A stretch of DNA of 64,000 nt, from contig CACLAF010000002.1 in assembly GCA_902604855.1 (NCBI GenBank), forward strand, positions 62,001-126,000, read 5' to 3'. A model generated the notes under the pieces. It was not told where the DNA came from, did not search any database, and saw only the letters and a list, made by a program, of their open reading frames with translations. Positions 30,522 to 40,874 of this stretch are shown here, piece by piece. The stretch comes from an uncultured SAR86 cluster bacterium (GTDB lineage: Bacteria > Pseudomonadota > Gammaproteobacteria > Magnimaribacterales > Magnimaribacteraceae). A program made the position numbers and the translations under genes. The stretch's first letter is position 1; each line of letters begins with the position of its first letter.

Positions 30522-30605
30522 AATTAAACGAAGTAATTTACGATCAATATAATAATTGCATTGACTGTATATTTGAATGTTTATTTAATGCGTATAGGAG
30601 TCTTA

Positions 30606-31412
30606 ATGTTTGAAATTAAAAAAACACAATCTTGCTTGGGGGCATACATTGAAGGTCTAGACCTGTCCAAATCTTTTTCAGAGAAGACGTTAGGAGAACT
30701 TAAAAATGCTTTGTCTGATAATGAAGTTTTGTTTTTCAGGAATCAAAATATAACTCATGACGATCACAAAAGATTAGCTTCCGCATTTGGTTTAATGCAA
30801 TCCCACCCCGCATATCCAACTATTGATGGCTTTCCTGAGATTACTATCCTTGAAAACGATGAAAAAAACCCATCTAAAATTGAGGAGTGGCATACAGATA
30901 TGACCTTTAAAAAAACTCCTCCTTTGGGAAGTATCTTGATTGGCAAAATTATTCCTAAGACTGGTGGAGATACTATGTTCTCAAGCCTATCAAAAGCCTA
31001 TGATGATCTTTCGCAGGAATGGAAAGAAAAGCTTGAAGAGATGAATGCTATCCATAGTTTTGAATTTGGTTTTAAAGAAAGTCTCGAAGAGGAAGGTGGT
31101 CGTGAAAGATTAGCTGATGCCCTCAAAGAAAATCCACCCGTATCCCATCCTGTAATCAAACAACATCCTGTCACGGGACGAAAAATAATTTATGTTAATA
31201 GGCTCTTTACTTCTCATATTGAAGGTGATGATACTGAAGGTTCAATTTTAAATTTCTTGTTTGATCACATTCATCAAGAGAAATATCAATATCGGTTTTC
31301 TTGGGAAAATAACTCTATAGCTTTTTGGGATAATAGATCTGTTCTCCATAAGCCCGTTAATGACTATTGGCCTCAACTAAGAAGAATGGAGAGAATTACT
31401 ATTGAGTCTTGA
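30606..31412 (+). CDS. TauD/TfdA family Fe(II)/2-oxoglutarate dioxygenase
   Basis: EWHTDMTFKKTPPLGSIL (HxD), FWDNRSVLHKPVNDYWPQLRRMERITI; start trimmed from 30561. Confidence 0.85.
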   Translation: MFEIKKTQSCLGAYIEGLDLSKSFSEKTLGELKNALSDNEVLFFRNQNITHDDHKRLASAFGLMQSHPAYPTIDGFPEITILENDEKNPSKIEEWHTDMTFKKTPPLGSILIGKIIPKTGGDTMFSSLSKAYDDLSQEWKEKLEEMNAIHSFEFGFKESLEEEGGRERLADALKENPPVSHPVIKQHPVTGRKIIYVNRLFTSHIEGDDTEGSILNFLFDHIHQEKYQYRFSWENNSIAFWDNRSVLHKPVNDYWPQLRRMERITIES

Positions 31413-32154
31413 ATTGATATCTAAAGAAATCTATCCACCAATTTGTCACTTCAAGATAATTGGATTGTTCATTCAATAAACTCTTTTCAGCAGATTGAAA
31501 ACTTTCTTCTCCTAGAAGATCCCTTCTCTTACAAACAACGTCATAAGCATACTCATTTGTAAATTCAGGATGTCCTTGTATAGACATTATATGATCGCCT
31601 ATAAAATACATCGCATTGGGAACAGAGTCATTAGAGGCTACTAAAGTCGATCCCTCAGGTAGATTAATAACTTGATCTTGATGTGAATGGATTAATTTTA
31701 TATCTTTATTTGGTTTCTCAAGCCAGGGAAAATGATTGTGGAATGTGTATTCTTGAAGTCCTAATACCCACCCTACTTTAGCTTTCTTAACCTCTCCACC
31801 TAGTGCTTTGGCTATAAGTTGATGACCAAAGCAAACACCCAGTAACGATTTTTTCTTGTCATTAAGGAGACAAATAAAACTTTCCAGGTCTCTAATCCAT
31901 TTAATATCATCATAAACACTCAATTTAGAGCCCGTTATCAAATATCCATCGCATTCATCTATATCCTGAGGATATTCGTCTAGGGTTATGTCATAAATCT
32001 TAAGTCGTATATTCGGGTCTGCTTCAGTGAAGATTTTGTTATAAAAGTCATTTTGATCTCCATGTTTTACTTGAAGATCATCTAAAACATGATCTGTCAA
32101 AAGTATTCCTATTGTTAATTCACTCACTGCTGTGAATCTTAACTTATAAAACAT
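31399..32154 (-). CDS. Class I glutamine amidotransferase (GMP synthase-like GATase)
   Basis: LLGVCFGHQLIAKALGGEV nucleophile elbow, SIQGHPEF. Confidence 0.85.
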   Translation of the reverse strand: MFYKLRFTAVSELTIGILLTDHVLDDLQVKHGDQNDFYNKIFTEADPNIRLKIYDITLDEYPQDIDECDGYLITGSKLSVYDDIKWIRDLESFICLLNDKKKSLLGVCFGHQLIAKALGGEVKKAKVGWVLGLQEYTFHNHFPWLEKPNKDIKLIHSHQDQVINLPEGSTLVASNDSVPNAMYFIGDHIMSIQGHPEFTNEYAYDVVCKRRDLLGEESFQSAEKSLLNEQSNYLEVTNWWIDFFRYQFKTQ

Positions 32155-32206
32155 GACTGATCATTCAATGCCTGATATTCTTTATCAAAAATTTAAGGGA
32201 GATATT

Positions 32207-32995
32207 ATGAAAACTGATTACGAATTTCTAACAACGGAAATAAACGGACATATTCTAGAAGTCACTATAAATAGACCTGATGTAATGAATTCATTGCATC
32301 CTCCTTCTCATAGAGAGTTCGATGAGGTTTGGAGTGAATTTACAAACGATGAAGATCTTTGGGTGGGTATTATTACAGGTGCTGGTGATAGAGCATTTTC
32401 AGCAGGTAATGACTTGAAGTATCAAGCCTCAGGTGGAGATAGGTCTGGAATGCCTGAAACTGGTTTTGCCGGTCTAACCAGTCGTTTTAATTTGAATAAA
32501 CCTATTATTGCAGCAGTGAACGGAGTTGCCATGGGAGGAGGAATGGAAATTGCTCTTGCATGTGACATCATAATTGCTTCATCTAACGCAAGGTTTGCTT
32601 TACCGGAACCAAAAGTTGGATTAGCTGCTCTTGCTGGTGGTATGCAAAGGTTACCCAGACAAATAGGAATGAAAAATGCTATGGGAATGATGCTTACTGG
32701 TAGACATGTTGAAGCTGCTGAAGCAAAGGAGCTTGGTATCGTAAATGAAGTTGTTGAGTCTCAGGCTGACTTGATGGATAGAGCCAGAGACTGGGCAAAA
32801 CAAATAGAAGCCTGTTCACCAATGTCTATTAGAGCAACAAAACAAGTTGCTTATGAAAGTCTAAATGATGCAAGTTTGGAGAACTCAATGAAAGGCCAAT
32901 ATACTGCTGTACACGATTTGTTTACCAGCGAAGACTTCATTGAAGGTCCGGTAGCATTTGCCGAAAAACGTGCACCTAACTGGAAAGGCAAGTAA
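32207..32995 (+). CDS. Enoyl-CoA hydratase/isomerase family protein
   Basis: VGIITGAGDRAFSAGNDLK, PIIAAVNGVAMGGGMEIALACDIIIAS; start trimmed from 32153. Confidence 0.9.
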   Translation: MKTDYEFLTTEINGHILEVTINRPDVMNSLHPPSHREFDEVWSEFTNDEDLWVGIITGAGDRAFSAGNDLKYQASGGDRSGMPETGFAGLTSRFNLNKPIIAAVNGVAMGGGMEIALACDIIIASSNARFALPEPKVGLAALAGGMQRLPRQIGMKNAMGMMLTGRHVEAAEAKELGIVNEVVESQADLMDRARDWAKQIEACSPMSIRATKQVAYESLNDASLENSMKGQYTAVHDLFTSEDFIEGPVAFAEKRAPNWKGK

Positions 32996-33007
32996 GTTTT
33001 ATCCTCA

Positions 33008-35230
33008 TCAATATTTTTTATAATCAACGAATATTGGTGAGGACCAGGCTCTCTCTTGTTCTTCAGAGAGACAATCATCTTCGTATGGCGTAAGCATTGA
33101 ACTACCACTGCAAATATTCACAGATTTGCAGTTACCGAACTCATCGTATTCGCATCTAAGATTACCTGCATTGATAATTTTAGAAGTTTCTTCAATTGCT
33201 TTTACATAATAAACAACATCTCTCTCGGACTGATCAAATTCATTATCAACAAATGTAAATTCACATGACTCGCTATCATTACATTTATGAACTTTCCACG
33301 GATCTTGAATAAGGTCTGATACCTCTTCATTTTCATTTAATTGAGAAAGAATCCTTACAACTTCTATTCGATCGATCTTCTTTCTTTGATCTGAAGGGTT
33401 GTAGCATTCGTTTCTACACAGATCAGTGATCCTTTCTTTGCCGAGCGAACTAATTGCATATTCTGGACAACCTGGTTTTTGTTTGAATGATCCAGCTGCT
33501 CTAACGATAAATCTTGGATTAGTTTTCATTTTTGTTTCAGAGCCCATAGGAATAATACCCTCACCAGAGTTTAATAAATCAAACCACAACAAAATTCGAG
33601 TTCCGCTCGTCGCATAAACTTCTTTTGTTTTAAGTGAGTTCCATATTGATTCTCTAGATTTATCTTGGGAGTGAGTAGCTACTAAACCACCTGTATAGAA
33701 AAAAGATGAAGTTCTCTCCATCTCTATTGGTCCAGGTGGAAGAGTTTGTCTAGTCCAATTTCTTCTTACTGACTCTCCATAGGGACCATCACCTTCTCTA
33801 AAACCTAAAAGGTATCCTGTTGGATCAGCAGGACCAGCGGCTTCCGTCATTTCCCGTCGATTTATTTCTTTGTATCCAGTTCCAGGTCTAGCATTATGAT
33901 TATCTCCTGAGGCAACCAAACCAAACCTAAACTTACTTACTCGGTCGTCTTTATTAAAATTTTGTAATGCCAATAAGTATTGAATTGAACCTTTTGGTTT
34001 ATGACTAAAAGCAGGCAGAAAACAATCTTGGCATTGATTTGAATCCAACCATTCAGAAGGATCTTCTCCTACTATGACAGACTGACCTGCAAAGCTCTCC
34101 AAAGCATAATTTAACTTTGCTTCCTCCGAGCGTTTTTTACATATTCGTGCTGATTCTCCTTCTGCCTCACATCTTTCTTTTATTATTTGTCCAGCTTGCC
34201 AGCAACCTGGAGTAAAACTCTTTGTTGGATCTGGGCAAGAAACATTTCCACTACTATCAAAAATTACGCTTCTCCATGACCTATACTCTTCTGTATTTCC
34301 ATGACCAGAATAAATTTCAACAAGATTTTGTAAATTTGGGTCATGAAAGTCGTCATTTAATTGATCTTTCCAATCTGATTCATCAGGTGTATACGTTCCC
34401 CAAGATGTACCGTGGGGAATGACGATGACTTCATGTCCCCAATCATTTAGCTTATCAAATAAGATGCCTGGATCTTCGGCATATTCCTTACAATTCAAAG
34501 GTAAGTCTCTGACTGGAACATCACTGGGACATGGTACCGTTTGACCATCTTTTATAAATCTCATTAGGTCATGTATTCTGGTATCTAACGACCGCATGCC
34601 TGATAGTCCTAATCTTATCGACTGTGGCATATCCATAAAACCGCCAGAAGTTGATGATATTGGCCTTGCAGGAATCTCATCATCGAAAAGGCTCTTCAAA
34701 ATTACATTCCGATGTCCATAATGAGATATACCAAAGCCCTCATTTTGTGACCATTCCCATCCTAAAAAAGCTATGGTGTCTGGAGATTCATTATCGCCAG
34801 AAATTAAATTACATTGTCGAACTGCATCTTTAGTTTCTTGCCAATCAATGTAAGTTAAATCTTCAGCATGATCGGTATTCGCATAGAAATCTAGACTAGA
34901 GCAAAACCTTGCAAAATCGCACGCATCAGATGGAGGCATAGAACCTTCACCCGAAAGCATGGGCAAACTTAAAAGAAAAGCATCAGACGAATAGGTTGTG
35001 TGAACATGTAAATCACCAAACAAGATAACCTTTTCATTATTAATATTTAGATCATCTTTGGCTTCTAATTGATTTTGAGCCTTTTCAATTAAGAAATCTG
35101 GAGATTGAGGACTAGTATTGATTGGTTTATTCGTTTCATAGGTTCCAAGAAGACCTTCTGAAATTAGGTAAACAAAAAATGAAAATATAAGAAAGAGAAA
35201 TAAAACGAAGTAAATAGCTTTTCTTATCAT
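33008..35230 (-). CDS. DUF3604 domain-containing protein (PHP-like)
   Basis: ILFGDLHVHTTYSSDAFLLSLP, FYANTDHAEDL, WEWSQNEGFGISHYGHRNVI; N-terminal TM/signal anchor. Confidence 0.85.
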   Translation of the reverse strand: MIRKAIYFVLFLFLIFSFFVYLISEGLLGTYETNKPINTSPQSPDFLIEKAQNQLEAKDDLNINNEKVILFGDLHVHTTYSSDAFLLSLPMLSGEGSMPPSDACDFARFCSSLDFYANTDHAEDLTYIDWQETKDAVRQCNLISGDNESPDTIAFLGWEWSQNEGFGISHYGHRNVILKSLFDDEIPARPISSTSGGFMDMPQSIRLGLSGMRSLDTRIHDLMRFIKDGQTVPCPSDVPVRDLPLNCKEYAEDPGILFDKLNDWGHEVIVIPHGTSWGTYTPDESDWKDQLNDDFHDPNLQNLVEIYSGHGNTEEYRSWRSVIFDSSGNVSCPDPTKSFTPGCWQAGQIIKERCEAEGESARICKKRSEEAKLNYALESFAGQSVIVGEDPSEWLDSNQCQDCFLPAFSHKPKGSIQYLLALQNFNKDDRVSKFRFGLVASGDNHNARPGTGYKEINRREMTEAAGPADPTGYLLGFREGDGPYGESVRRNWTRQTLPPGPIEMERTSSFFYTGGLVATHSQDKSRESIWNSLKTKEVYATSGTRILLWFDLLNSGEGIIPMGSETKMKTNPRFIVRAAGSFKQKPGCPEYAISSLGKERITDLCRNECYNPSDQRKKIDRIEVVRILSQLNENEEVSDLIQDPWKVHKCNDSESCEFTFVDNEFDQSERDVVYYVKAIEETSKIINAGNLRCEYDEFGNCKSVNICSGSSMLTPYEDDCLSEEQERAWSSPIFVDYKKY

Positions 35231-35321
35231 TGAAGTATTCTATCAAACGAAATGATTAATTTATCTATAGTAATTTTGACTAATTAATTCTAAAGTATTC
35301 CCTTCTTAAATAGGGAGAGTT

Positions 35322-36086
35322 ATGTTTGATTTAACAGGAAAAACAGCAATTATTACTGGTTCATCCAAAGGAATAGGTAAATCAATTGCTATGCAGATGG
35401 CACTGCACGGTGCCAAAGTTGTCGTATCAAGTAGAAAAGCAGATGCTTGTCAGATTGTTGCTGATGAAATTAATGAAGCTTGTTCAGATTCTGAAGGTGG
35501 AGCAATAGTTATACCTTGTAACATATCGGACAAAGCAGCTTTGCAGATGCTTGTAGATGAAACCAGATTGCAACTAGGGAAAATTGATATCTTAGTTTGT
35601 AACGCAGCGTCTAATCCTTTTTTTGGTTCAATGATGGATATTCCGGAAGATGCTTTCGATAAAGTAATGAACAACAATATTAAAAGTAATCATTTGTTAT
35701 GTCAGATGGTCATACCTGAGATGACCGAGAGAAAAGATGGAAGCATAATAATTGTTTCTTCTATTGGTGGACTTAAATCTAGTACAGTCATAGGAACTTA
35801 CAATATTTCAAAAGCAGCAGACATCATGCTGGTGAAAAATCTTGCTGCTGAATTTGGTCCACAAAATGTCAGAACTAATGCTATAGCTCCGGGACTATTT
35901 AAAACAGATTTTGCCAGAGCACTTTGGGAAAATCCTGAAATTCTCAAACAATCAACAGCAACTTGTCCCCTCAGAAGGATTGGTGAACCAGACGAAATAG
36001 GAGGAGCGGCGGTTTTTCTAGCATCCGATGCCGGAACATTTGTTAATGGTCACACCCTTGTCATAGATGGCGGGTCGACAGCCTAA
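35322..36086 (+). CDS. SDR family oxidoreductase
   Basis: ITGSSKGIGKSIAMQ, CNAASNPF, TYNISKAADIM, AIAPGLFKTDFA. Confidence 0.9.
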   Translation: MFDLTGKTAIITGSSKGIGKSIAMQMALHGAKVVVSSRKADACQIVADEINEACSDSEGGAIVIPCNISDKAALQMLVDETRLQLGKIDILVCNAASNPFFGSMMDIPEDAFDKVMNNNIKSNHLLCQMVIPEMTERKDGSIIIVSSIGGLKSSTVIGTYNISKAADIMLVKNLAAEFGPQNVRTNAIAPGLFKTDFARALWENPEILKQSTATCPLRRIGEPDEIGGAAVFLASDAGTFVNGHTLVIDGGSTA

Positions 36087-36098
36087 AAGGAGAAGAAT

Positions 36099-36917
36099 AT
36101 GAATAATGCGGTTCTTTATGAAGTAAAAGATGGTGTAGCGACAGTTACCTTAAACAGACCTGAAAGACTCAATGCTGTGAATGATGAGATCAGGGCAGGA
36201 CTAAGAGAGAAATTAGATGACGCTGCGAAAGATTCTGATGTAAAAGTGATTATTGTCACTGGTGCAGGAAGAGGTTTTTGTGCAGGAGCAGATATGGATG
36301 GACTTGCAGCTACAAGTCAAGGTGAGTCGCAAGGCTCTCAAGTCGAAGCAGAAGAAAGAGAGTATGCGGCAAATGAAGTAAAGGGCTTTGATGGAGGATT
36401 TAGTTATTTTCCGACAGTCCCTAAGCCAATTATTGCAGCTATAAATGGACCTACTGCAGGAGTAGGTTTCATTATGGCACTTTATGCAGATATAAGATTT
36501 GCTAAAGAAGGTGCTGTTTTTTCCAGTGCATTTTCTAAAAGAGGACTTATAGCTGAATGGGGTGTTGGATGGATTCTTCCTAGACTCGTAGGTATTGCGA
36601 GAGCAAATGATATTTTGTTTTCTTCAAGAAAGTTTACTGCTGAAGAGGCTGAAAATATGGGTATAGTTAATCAAACCTTTTCTGAAGATGAATTCGATAG
36701 CGAAGTTTTTAATTATGCAGCCGATCTAGCAAAAAATGTTTCACCACGATCACTTCGAATTATGAAGCAGCAAATTTATAACGCTCAGGGAGAAACAATT
36801 CAAGAGAATCTAGATAGTTCAATGCAAGCAATGCTTGATAGTTTTAAGTCTGAGGATTTCAAAGAAGGTGTTTCACATTTTGTAGAAAAAAGAGAAGCAA
36901 AATTTACAGGGAAATAA
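36099..36917 (+). CDS. Enoyl-CoA hydratase/isomerase family protein
   Basis: VIIVTGAGRGFCAGADMD, PKPIIAAINGPTAGVGFIMALYADIRFA. Confidence 0.9.
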   Translation: MNNAVLYEVKDGVATVTLNRPERLNAVNDEIRAGLREKLDDAAKDSDVKVIIVTGAGRGFCAGADMDGLAATSQGESQGSQVEAEEREYAANEVKGFDGGFSYFPTVPKPIIAAINGPTAGVGFIMALYADIRFAKEGAVFSSAFSKRGLIAEWGVGWILPRLVGIARANDILFSSRKFTAEEAENMGIVNQTFSEDEFDSEVFNYAADLAKNVSPRSLRIMKQQIYNAQGETIQENLDSSMQAMLDSFKSEDFKEGVSHFVEKREAKFTGK

Positions 36918-36921
36918 AATC

Positions 36922-38640
36922 ATGGATATAAAGGAATTTATTAAAATAGAAGGCAGAGAAAGTTTAACTAAAGAATTTACAAAAGAAGGTTTGTTTGAAC
37001 TTAAAGAAGAAACCATTAGAGGTAACAAATATCATGTATTTGCTAACTTACCTCAAACATTAAGAGATTATTTTCAATTTCCATTAATACATGGAGAGTG
37101 GGATTTTTTGGCGTATGAGGATGAAACATATAGTTATCAAGAGGTTCTAAATACTGCTGCCGGACTAGCACATACCCTTATGGAAAAATACGGTATCAAA
37201 AAAGGAGATAAGGTTGCTTTTTCTATGAGGAATTATCCAGAATGGATATACAGCTATATTGCTGTTACCTCAATCGGAGCTGTAGCAGTTCCCTTAAACT
37301 CATGGTGGCAAGGTGAGGAACTTGATTATGGTTTAACCCATAGTGAATCATCAATATTCATAGCTGATGAAGAGAGACTTCAAAGATTAGAAGGTCATGT
37401 GGAAGAGATGCCTCGTATAGCAGTGCGTTGTGATGCAAGTAAATTTACAAACACAGAAGCTTTTGATGAAGTTGTATCGCTCATGGATGCTTTTCCTGAG
37501 GTTGAAATTGACCCTGAAGATGATGCAAGTATTATGTATACATCTGGCAGTACAGGTTATCCAAAAGGTGTGGTTTCTACTCACAGAGCAGTAGTATCTG
37601 CTCCAATTACCTGGGCACTTATGGGTCAACTTGCTACGCAAATTGAAGTTGATGGAGAGCCTTTGCCGTCTCCAATTTCTGGTGAAAATCCTTGCACAAT
37701 TGCTGCAGTACCCTTATTCCATGTAACAGGTTCTCATGCTGTATTTTTATTGTCTTTGGTAACAGCGAGAAAGATTGTTTTTATGTATAAATGGGATGCC
37801 GTAGAAGCTTTACGTCTTATTGAAAAACATAAAGTGACTGATATGACTGGCGTACCAACTATGTCAGCAGAAGTTCTACAAGCACATAAAGATAATCCTG
37901 AAATAGACATTTCGAGCCTAAAAGGATTAGGTTCTGGAGGAGCAGCAAGACCTCCTGAACAAATTAAAGCTCAAGAGAAAGAACATCCAGATAAAGTTGC
38001 TACGGTAGGCTATGGACTTACTGAAACTAACGCTCATGCGACGAATGCTAGTGGAATGACTTTGTATGAGAGACCAAGTACTGCTGGCTACCCTACTCCT
38101 TTTTTAAATCTCATAAAAATTATGGACGAAGAAGGTAATAAGCTGGGACCCAATGAACTTGGAGAAGTGGCAATTAAATCGACATGTAATTTCAGATGTT
38201 ATCTTAAGAATGAAGAAGCGACTAATGAAGTTTTAGATAGTGAAGGTTGGTTTAGAAGTGGTGATGTAGGCATTATTGATGAAGATGGATTCCTCTATAT
38301 TAAAGACAGAATCAAAGATATTGTCATAAGAGGTGGAGAAAACATAGCTTGTTTAGAGATAGAAGCTGCAATCTATGAGCATCCCTCTGTCAGAGAAGCA
38401 TCCGTCTTTGGTATTCCAGATGAAAGGCTAGGAGAAAAACTAGCAACAAGAATATCTCTTAACCCTGGAGCAGAACTTTCAGAAGAAGATCTTTCATCAT
38501 TTTTAGCAGCAAAAATAGCTAAATTTAAGATACCTGAATATACATGGTTTCAAGCCGAAGAATTACCAAAAGTAGCAGCTGGAAAAATTGCAAAAAAACA
38601 AATGCGAGAAGATGCCATAAAAGAATTGGGACTAGATTAA
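36922..38640 (+). CDS. AMP-dependent acyl-CoA synthetase/ligase
   Basis: SIMYTSGSTGYPKGVVSTH, VGYGLTETNA, GWFRSGDVG, KDIVIRGGENIACLEIE, PKVAAGKIAKKQ. Confidence 0.95.
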   Translation: MDIKEFIKIEGRESLTKEFTKEGLFELKEETIRGNKYHVFANLPQTLRDYFQFPLIHGEWDFLAYEDETYSYQEVLNTAAGLAHTLMEKYGIKKGDKVAFSMRNYPEWIYSYIAVTSIGAVAVPLNSWWQGEELDYGLTHSESSIFIADEERLQRLEGHVEEMPRIAVRCDASKFTNTEAFDEVVSLMDAFPEVEIDPEDDASIMYTSGSTGYPKGVVSTHRAVVSAPITWALMGQLATQIEVDGEPLPSPISGENPCTIAAVPLFHVTGSHAVFLLSLVTARKIVFMYKWDAVEALRLIEKHKVTDMTGVPTMSAEVLQAHKDNPEIDISSLKGLGSGGAARPPEQIKAQEKEHPDKVATVGYGLTETNAHATNASGMTLYERPSTAGYPTPFLNLIKIMDEEGNKLGPNELGEVAIKSTCNFRCYLKNEEATNEVLDSEGWFRSGDVGIIDEDGFLYIKDRIKDIVIRGGENIACLEIEAAIYEHPSVREASVFGIPDERLGEKLATRISLNPGAELSEEDLSSFLAAKIAKFKIPEYTWFQAEELPKVAAGKIAKKQMREDAIKELGLD

Positions 38641-39422
38641 TGCAAATACAAGATAAAAGAGTTGTGGTGACAGGGGCTGCTAGCGGAATAGGCAAAGCTT
38701 TATGTGAAGCGTTTAATAAGGCAGGAGCTAAATCAGTTGTTTGTGTTGATGTGAACGTAGAAGGTGCTACTGAAACTGCCAATGATATCAATGGTTTAGC
38801 GGTCCAAGCTAATGTTGGAAAAGAAGCAGACATTATCAATGTAATAGATAAAGCAAATGAATATTCAGGTGGAATAGATATTTTTTGTTCCAATGCAGGG
38901 ATTGGTGGAGTACATGGATTTTTTGAAGTAGAGACTAGCGATTGGCAAAATATCTGGGAGGTGAATGTACAATCCCATATCTTTGCCGCTAAGCATGTTC
39001 TGCCTCAAATGTTAGAAAGAGGCGAAGGATATTTAATGAACACTTCATCTGCTGCAGGTTTACTAACTCAAATAGGTTCTGCAGGATATTCAGTAACTAA
39101 AGCAGCTGCAGTGAGTTTTGCGGAGTGGATAAAAATTACTTATGGAAATAAAGGAATTGGTGTCTCATGTCTTTGTCCTCAAGCTGTAAGAACAGCTATG
39201 ACAGCTCAAGGTGCAGGCGTTGCTGGAGTTGATGGGATGATTGAAGCAGATGAGGCAGCTGCCGATGTACTTGATGCCATTGAAAATGAAAGATTTCTTG
39301 TGACTCCTCATGCTGAGGTCTTGGAATATGTTTCTAGAAAAGGAAACGATAGAGATCGCTGGATAACAGGCATGCAAAGACTTCAAGGAAGATTTGAGGA
39401 CTGGAAACCAGGAGACAGTTAG
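38640..39422 (+). CDS. SDR family oxidoreductase
   Basis: VVTGAASGIGKALCEAF, CSNAGIGG, GYSVTKAAAVSF; start trimmed to ATG at 38640 (TAATG junction). Confidence 0.9.
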   Translation: MQIQDKRVVVTGAASGIGKALCEAFNKAGAKSVVCVDVNVEGATETANDINGLAVQANVGKEADIINVIDKANEYSGGIDIFCSNAGIGGVHGFFEVETSDWQNIWEVNVQSHIFAAKHVLPQMLERGEGYLMNTSSAAGLLTQIGSAGYSVTKAAAVSFAEWIKITYGNKGIGVSCLCPQAVRTAMTAQGAGVAGVDGMIEADEAAADVLDAIENERFLVTPHAEVLEYVSRKGNDRDRWITGMQRLQGRFEDWKPGDS

Positions 39423-39424
39423 TT

Positions 39425-40870
39425 TTGGATATTCATCACTTACCTGCCTATGAATTGGCAAACAAAATAAAAAATAAAGAGATAAGTTCACTAGAGCTCA
39501 CCCAACATTTCATAGATAGAATAGAGAAATACGATGACAAGATAAATGCCGTTGTAGTAAGAACTTTTGAAGATGCTATAGACGCTGCTAAAAAAGCAGA
39601 TGAAGCCATTTTGAAGCAAGATTCTTTAGGTCCACTGCATGGCATACCGATGACTATAAAAGAGTCTTACAATATACAAGGTCAATGTACAAGTTGGGGT
39701 ATACCTGACTACAAAGGAAATATAGCCAAAGAAGATGGATTGGCTGTTAAGAGATTAAAAAAAGCTGGAGCTCATTTCTTAGGTAAAACTAATGTTCCTA
39801 TGAATTTAGCTGACTTTCAAAGCTATAACGATATCTATGGAATTACAGGGAATCCTTGGGATCTGAAAAAGACTCCAGGAGGTTCATCAGGAGGAAGTGC
39901 TGCTGCACTTGCGGCTGGGTTTTGTTCATTGGAGGCTGGATCCGACATCGGTGGTTCAATAAGAAATCCTGCGCACTATTGTGGAGTTTTTGGACATAAG
40001 CCAAGTCACGGCATCATACCTTCATCAGGTCATGAATTAATTCCTAATGTTCCTGAACCTGATCTATCGGTCTGCGGTCCTTTAGCTAGAAGTGCAAAAG
40101 ACTTAGAAATAGCATTAGATGTAATGGCAGGTCCTATGGAAAGAAGATCTAAGGGATGGCAACTCAATCTAGCAGAATGTAATAAAACTTCTCTGAAAGA
40201 TTTTAAAGTGGCTATTTGGAGCAATGATGAATTGGCTCCAGTTGCAAAGGAAATAGCTCAAAGATGTGAGGAAGTTGGCAGTCAACTGAATTCTGTTGGA
40301 ACAACAGTTTCTTTTGCAGCAAAACCTGAACATGACTTTATGAAAGCCGAAATTAATTATCAATTACTTTTACAATCCGTCATGCAAAGTGGGTTACCTG
40401 AAGATGAATATCAAAAAATAGAAAAATTGGCTTCAAGTTTAGATAAAAATGATTTGTCAGTAGACGCAATCTTAGCCAAAGGTACTGTGTTATCTCACAG
40501 AAATTGGATAAGACAGAACTATGCCAGAGAACAAATCAAAATATCTTGGTCAAAGTTTTTTGAAGAATGGGATGTATTAATTTGTCCGCAGCTCGCCACA
40601 ACCGCTATTGAGCACGATCACAGAAAAATCTCTGAGAGAACTGTCATGGTAGATAATCAAGAACAAAGATATTTTCAACAAATCTTCTGGCCAGGTCTTG
40701 CGGTAAATGCTCATTTACCGAGTACCGTTTTTCCAACAGGTCTATCAGCGGATGGTATGCCAATTGGTCTACAAGTTATTGGTGGAGCTTACGAAGACAA
40801 GACAACAATTAAATTTGCGGAACTCTACGAAGAAGAATTCAAGGCCTTTGTCGTTCCTAATTTAGATTAA
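39425..40870 (+). CDS. Amidase signature family hydrolase
   Basis: PMTIKESYNI, TPGGSSGGSAAALAAGFC, GSDIGGSIRNPA (Ser-cisSer-Lys). Confidence 0.9.
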   Translation: MDIHHLPAYELANKIKNKEISSLELTQHFIDRIEKYDDKINAVVVRTFEDAIDAAKKADEAILKQDSLGPLHGIPMTIKESYNIQGQCTSWGIPDYKGNIAKEDGLAVKRLKKAGAHFLGKTNVPMNLADFQSYNDIYGITGNPWDLKKTPGGSSGGSAAALAAGFCSLEAGSDIGGSIRNPAHYCGVFGHKPSHGIIPSSGHELIPNVPEPDLSVCGPLARSAKDLEIALDVMAGPMERRSKGWQLNLAECNKTSLKDFKVAIWSNDELAPVAKEIAQRCEEVGSQLNSVGTTVSFAAKPEHDFMKAEINYQLLLQSVMQSGLPEDEYQKIEKLASSLDKNDLSVDAILAKGTVLSHRNWIRQNYAREQIKISWSKFFEEWDVLICPQLATTAIEHDHRKISERTVMVDNQEQRYFQQIFWPGLAVNAHLPSTVFPTGLSADGMPIGLQVIGGAYEDKTTIKFAELYEEEFKAFVVPNLD

Positions 40871-40874
40871 CAAT

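Noticed and set aside
37387-37641. Minus-strand Cys/His-rich 84-aa ORF inside the acyl-CoA synthetase gene
   Set aside because: Composition is a by-product of antisense reading; overlapped by clear AMP-binding motifs.
38525-38893. Minus-strand 122-aa ORF and the plus-strand extension 38544-38639
   Set aside because: Shadow of acyl-CoA synthetase C-terminus and SDR start; the ATG at 38640 fits a TAATG coupling.
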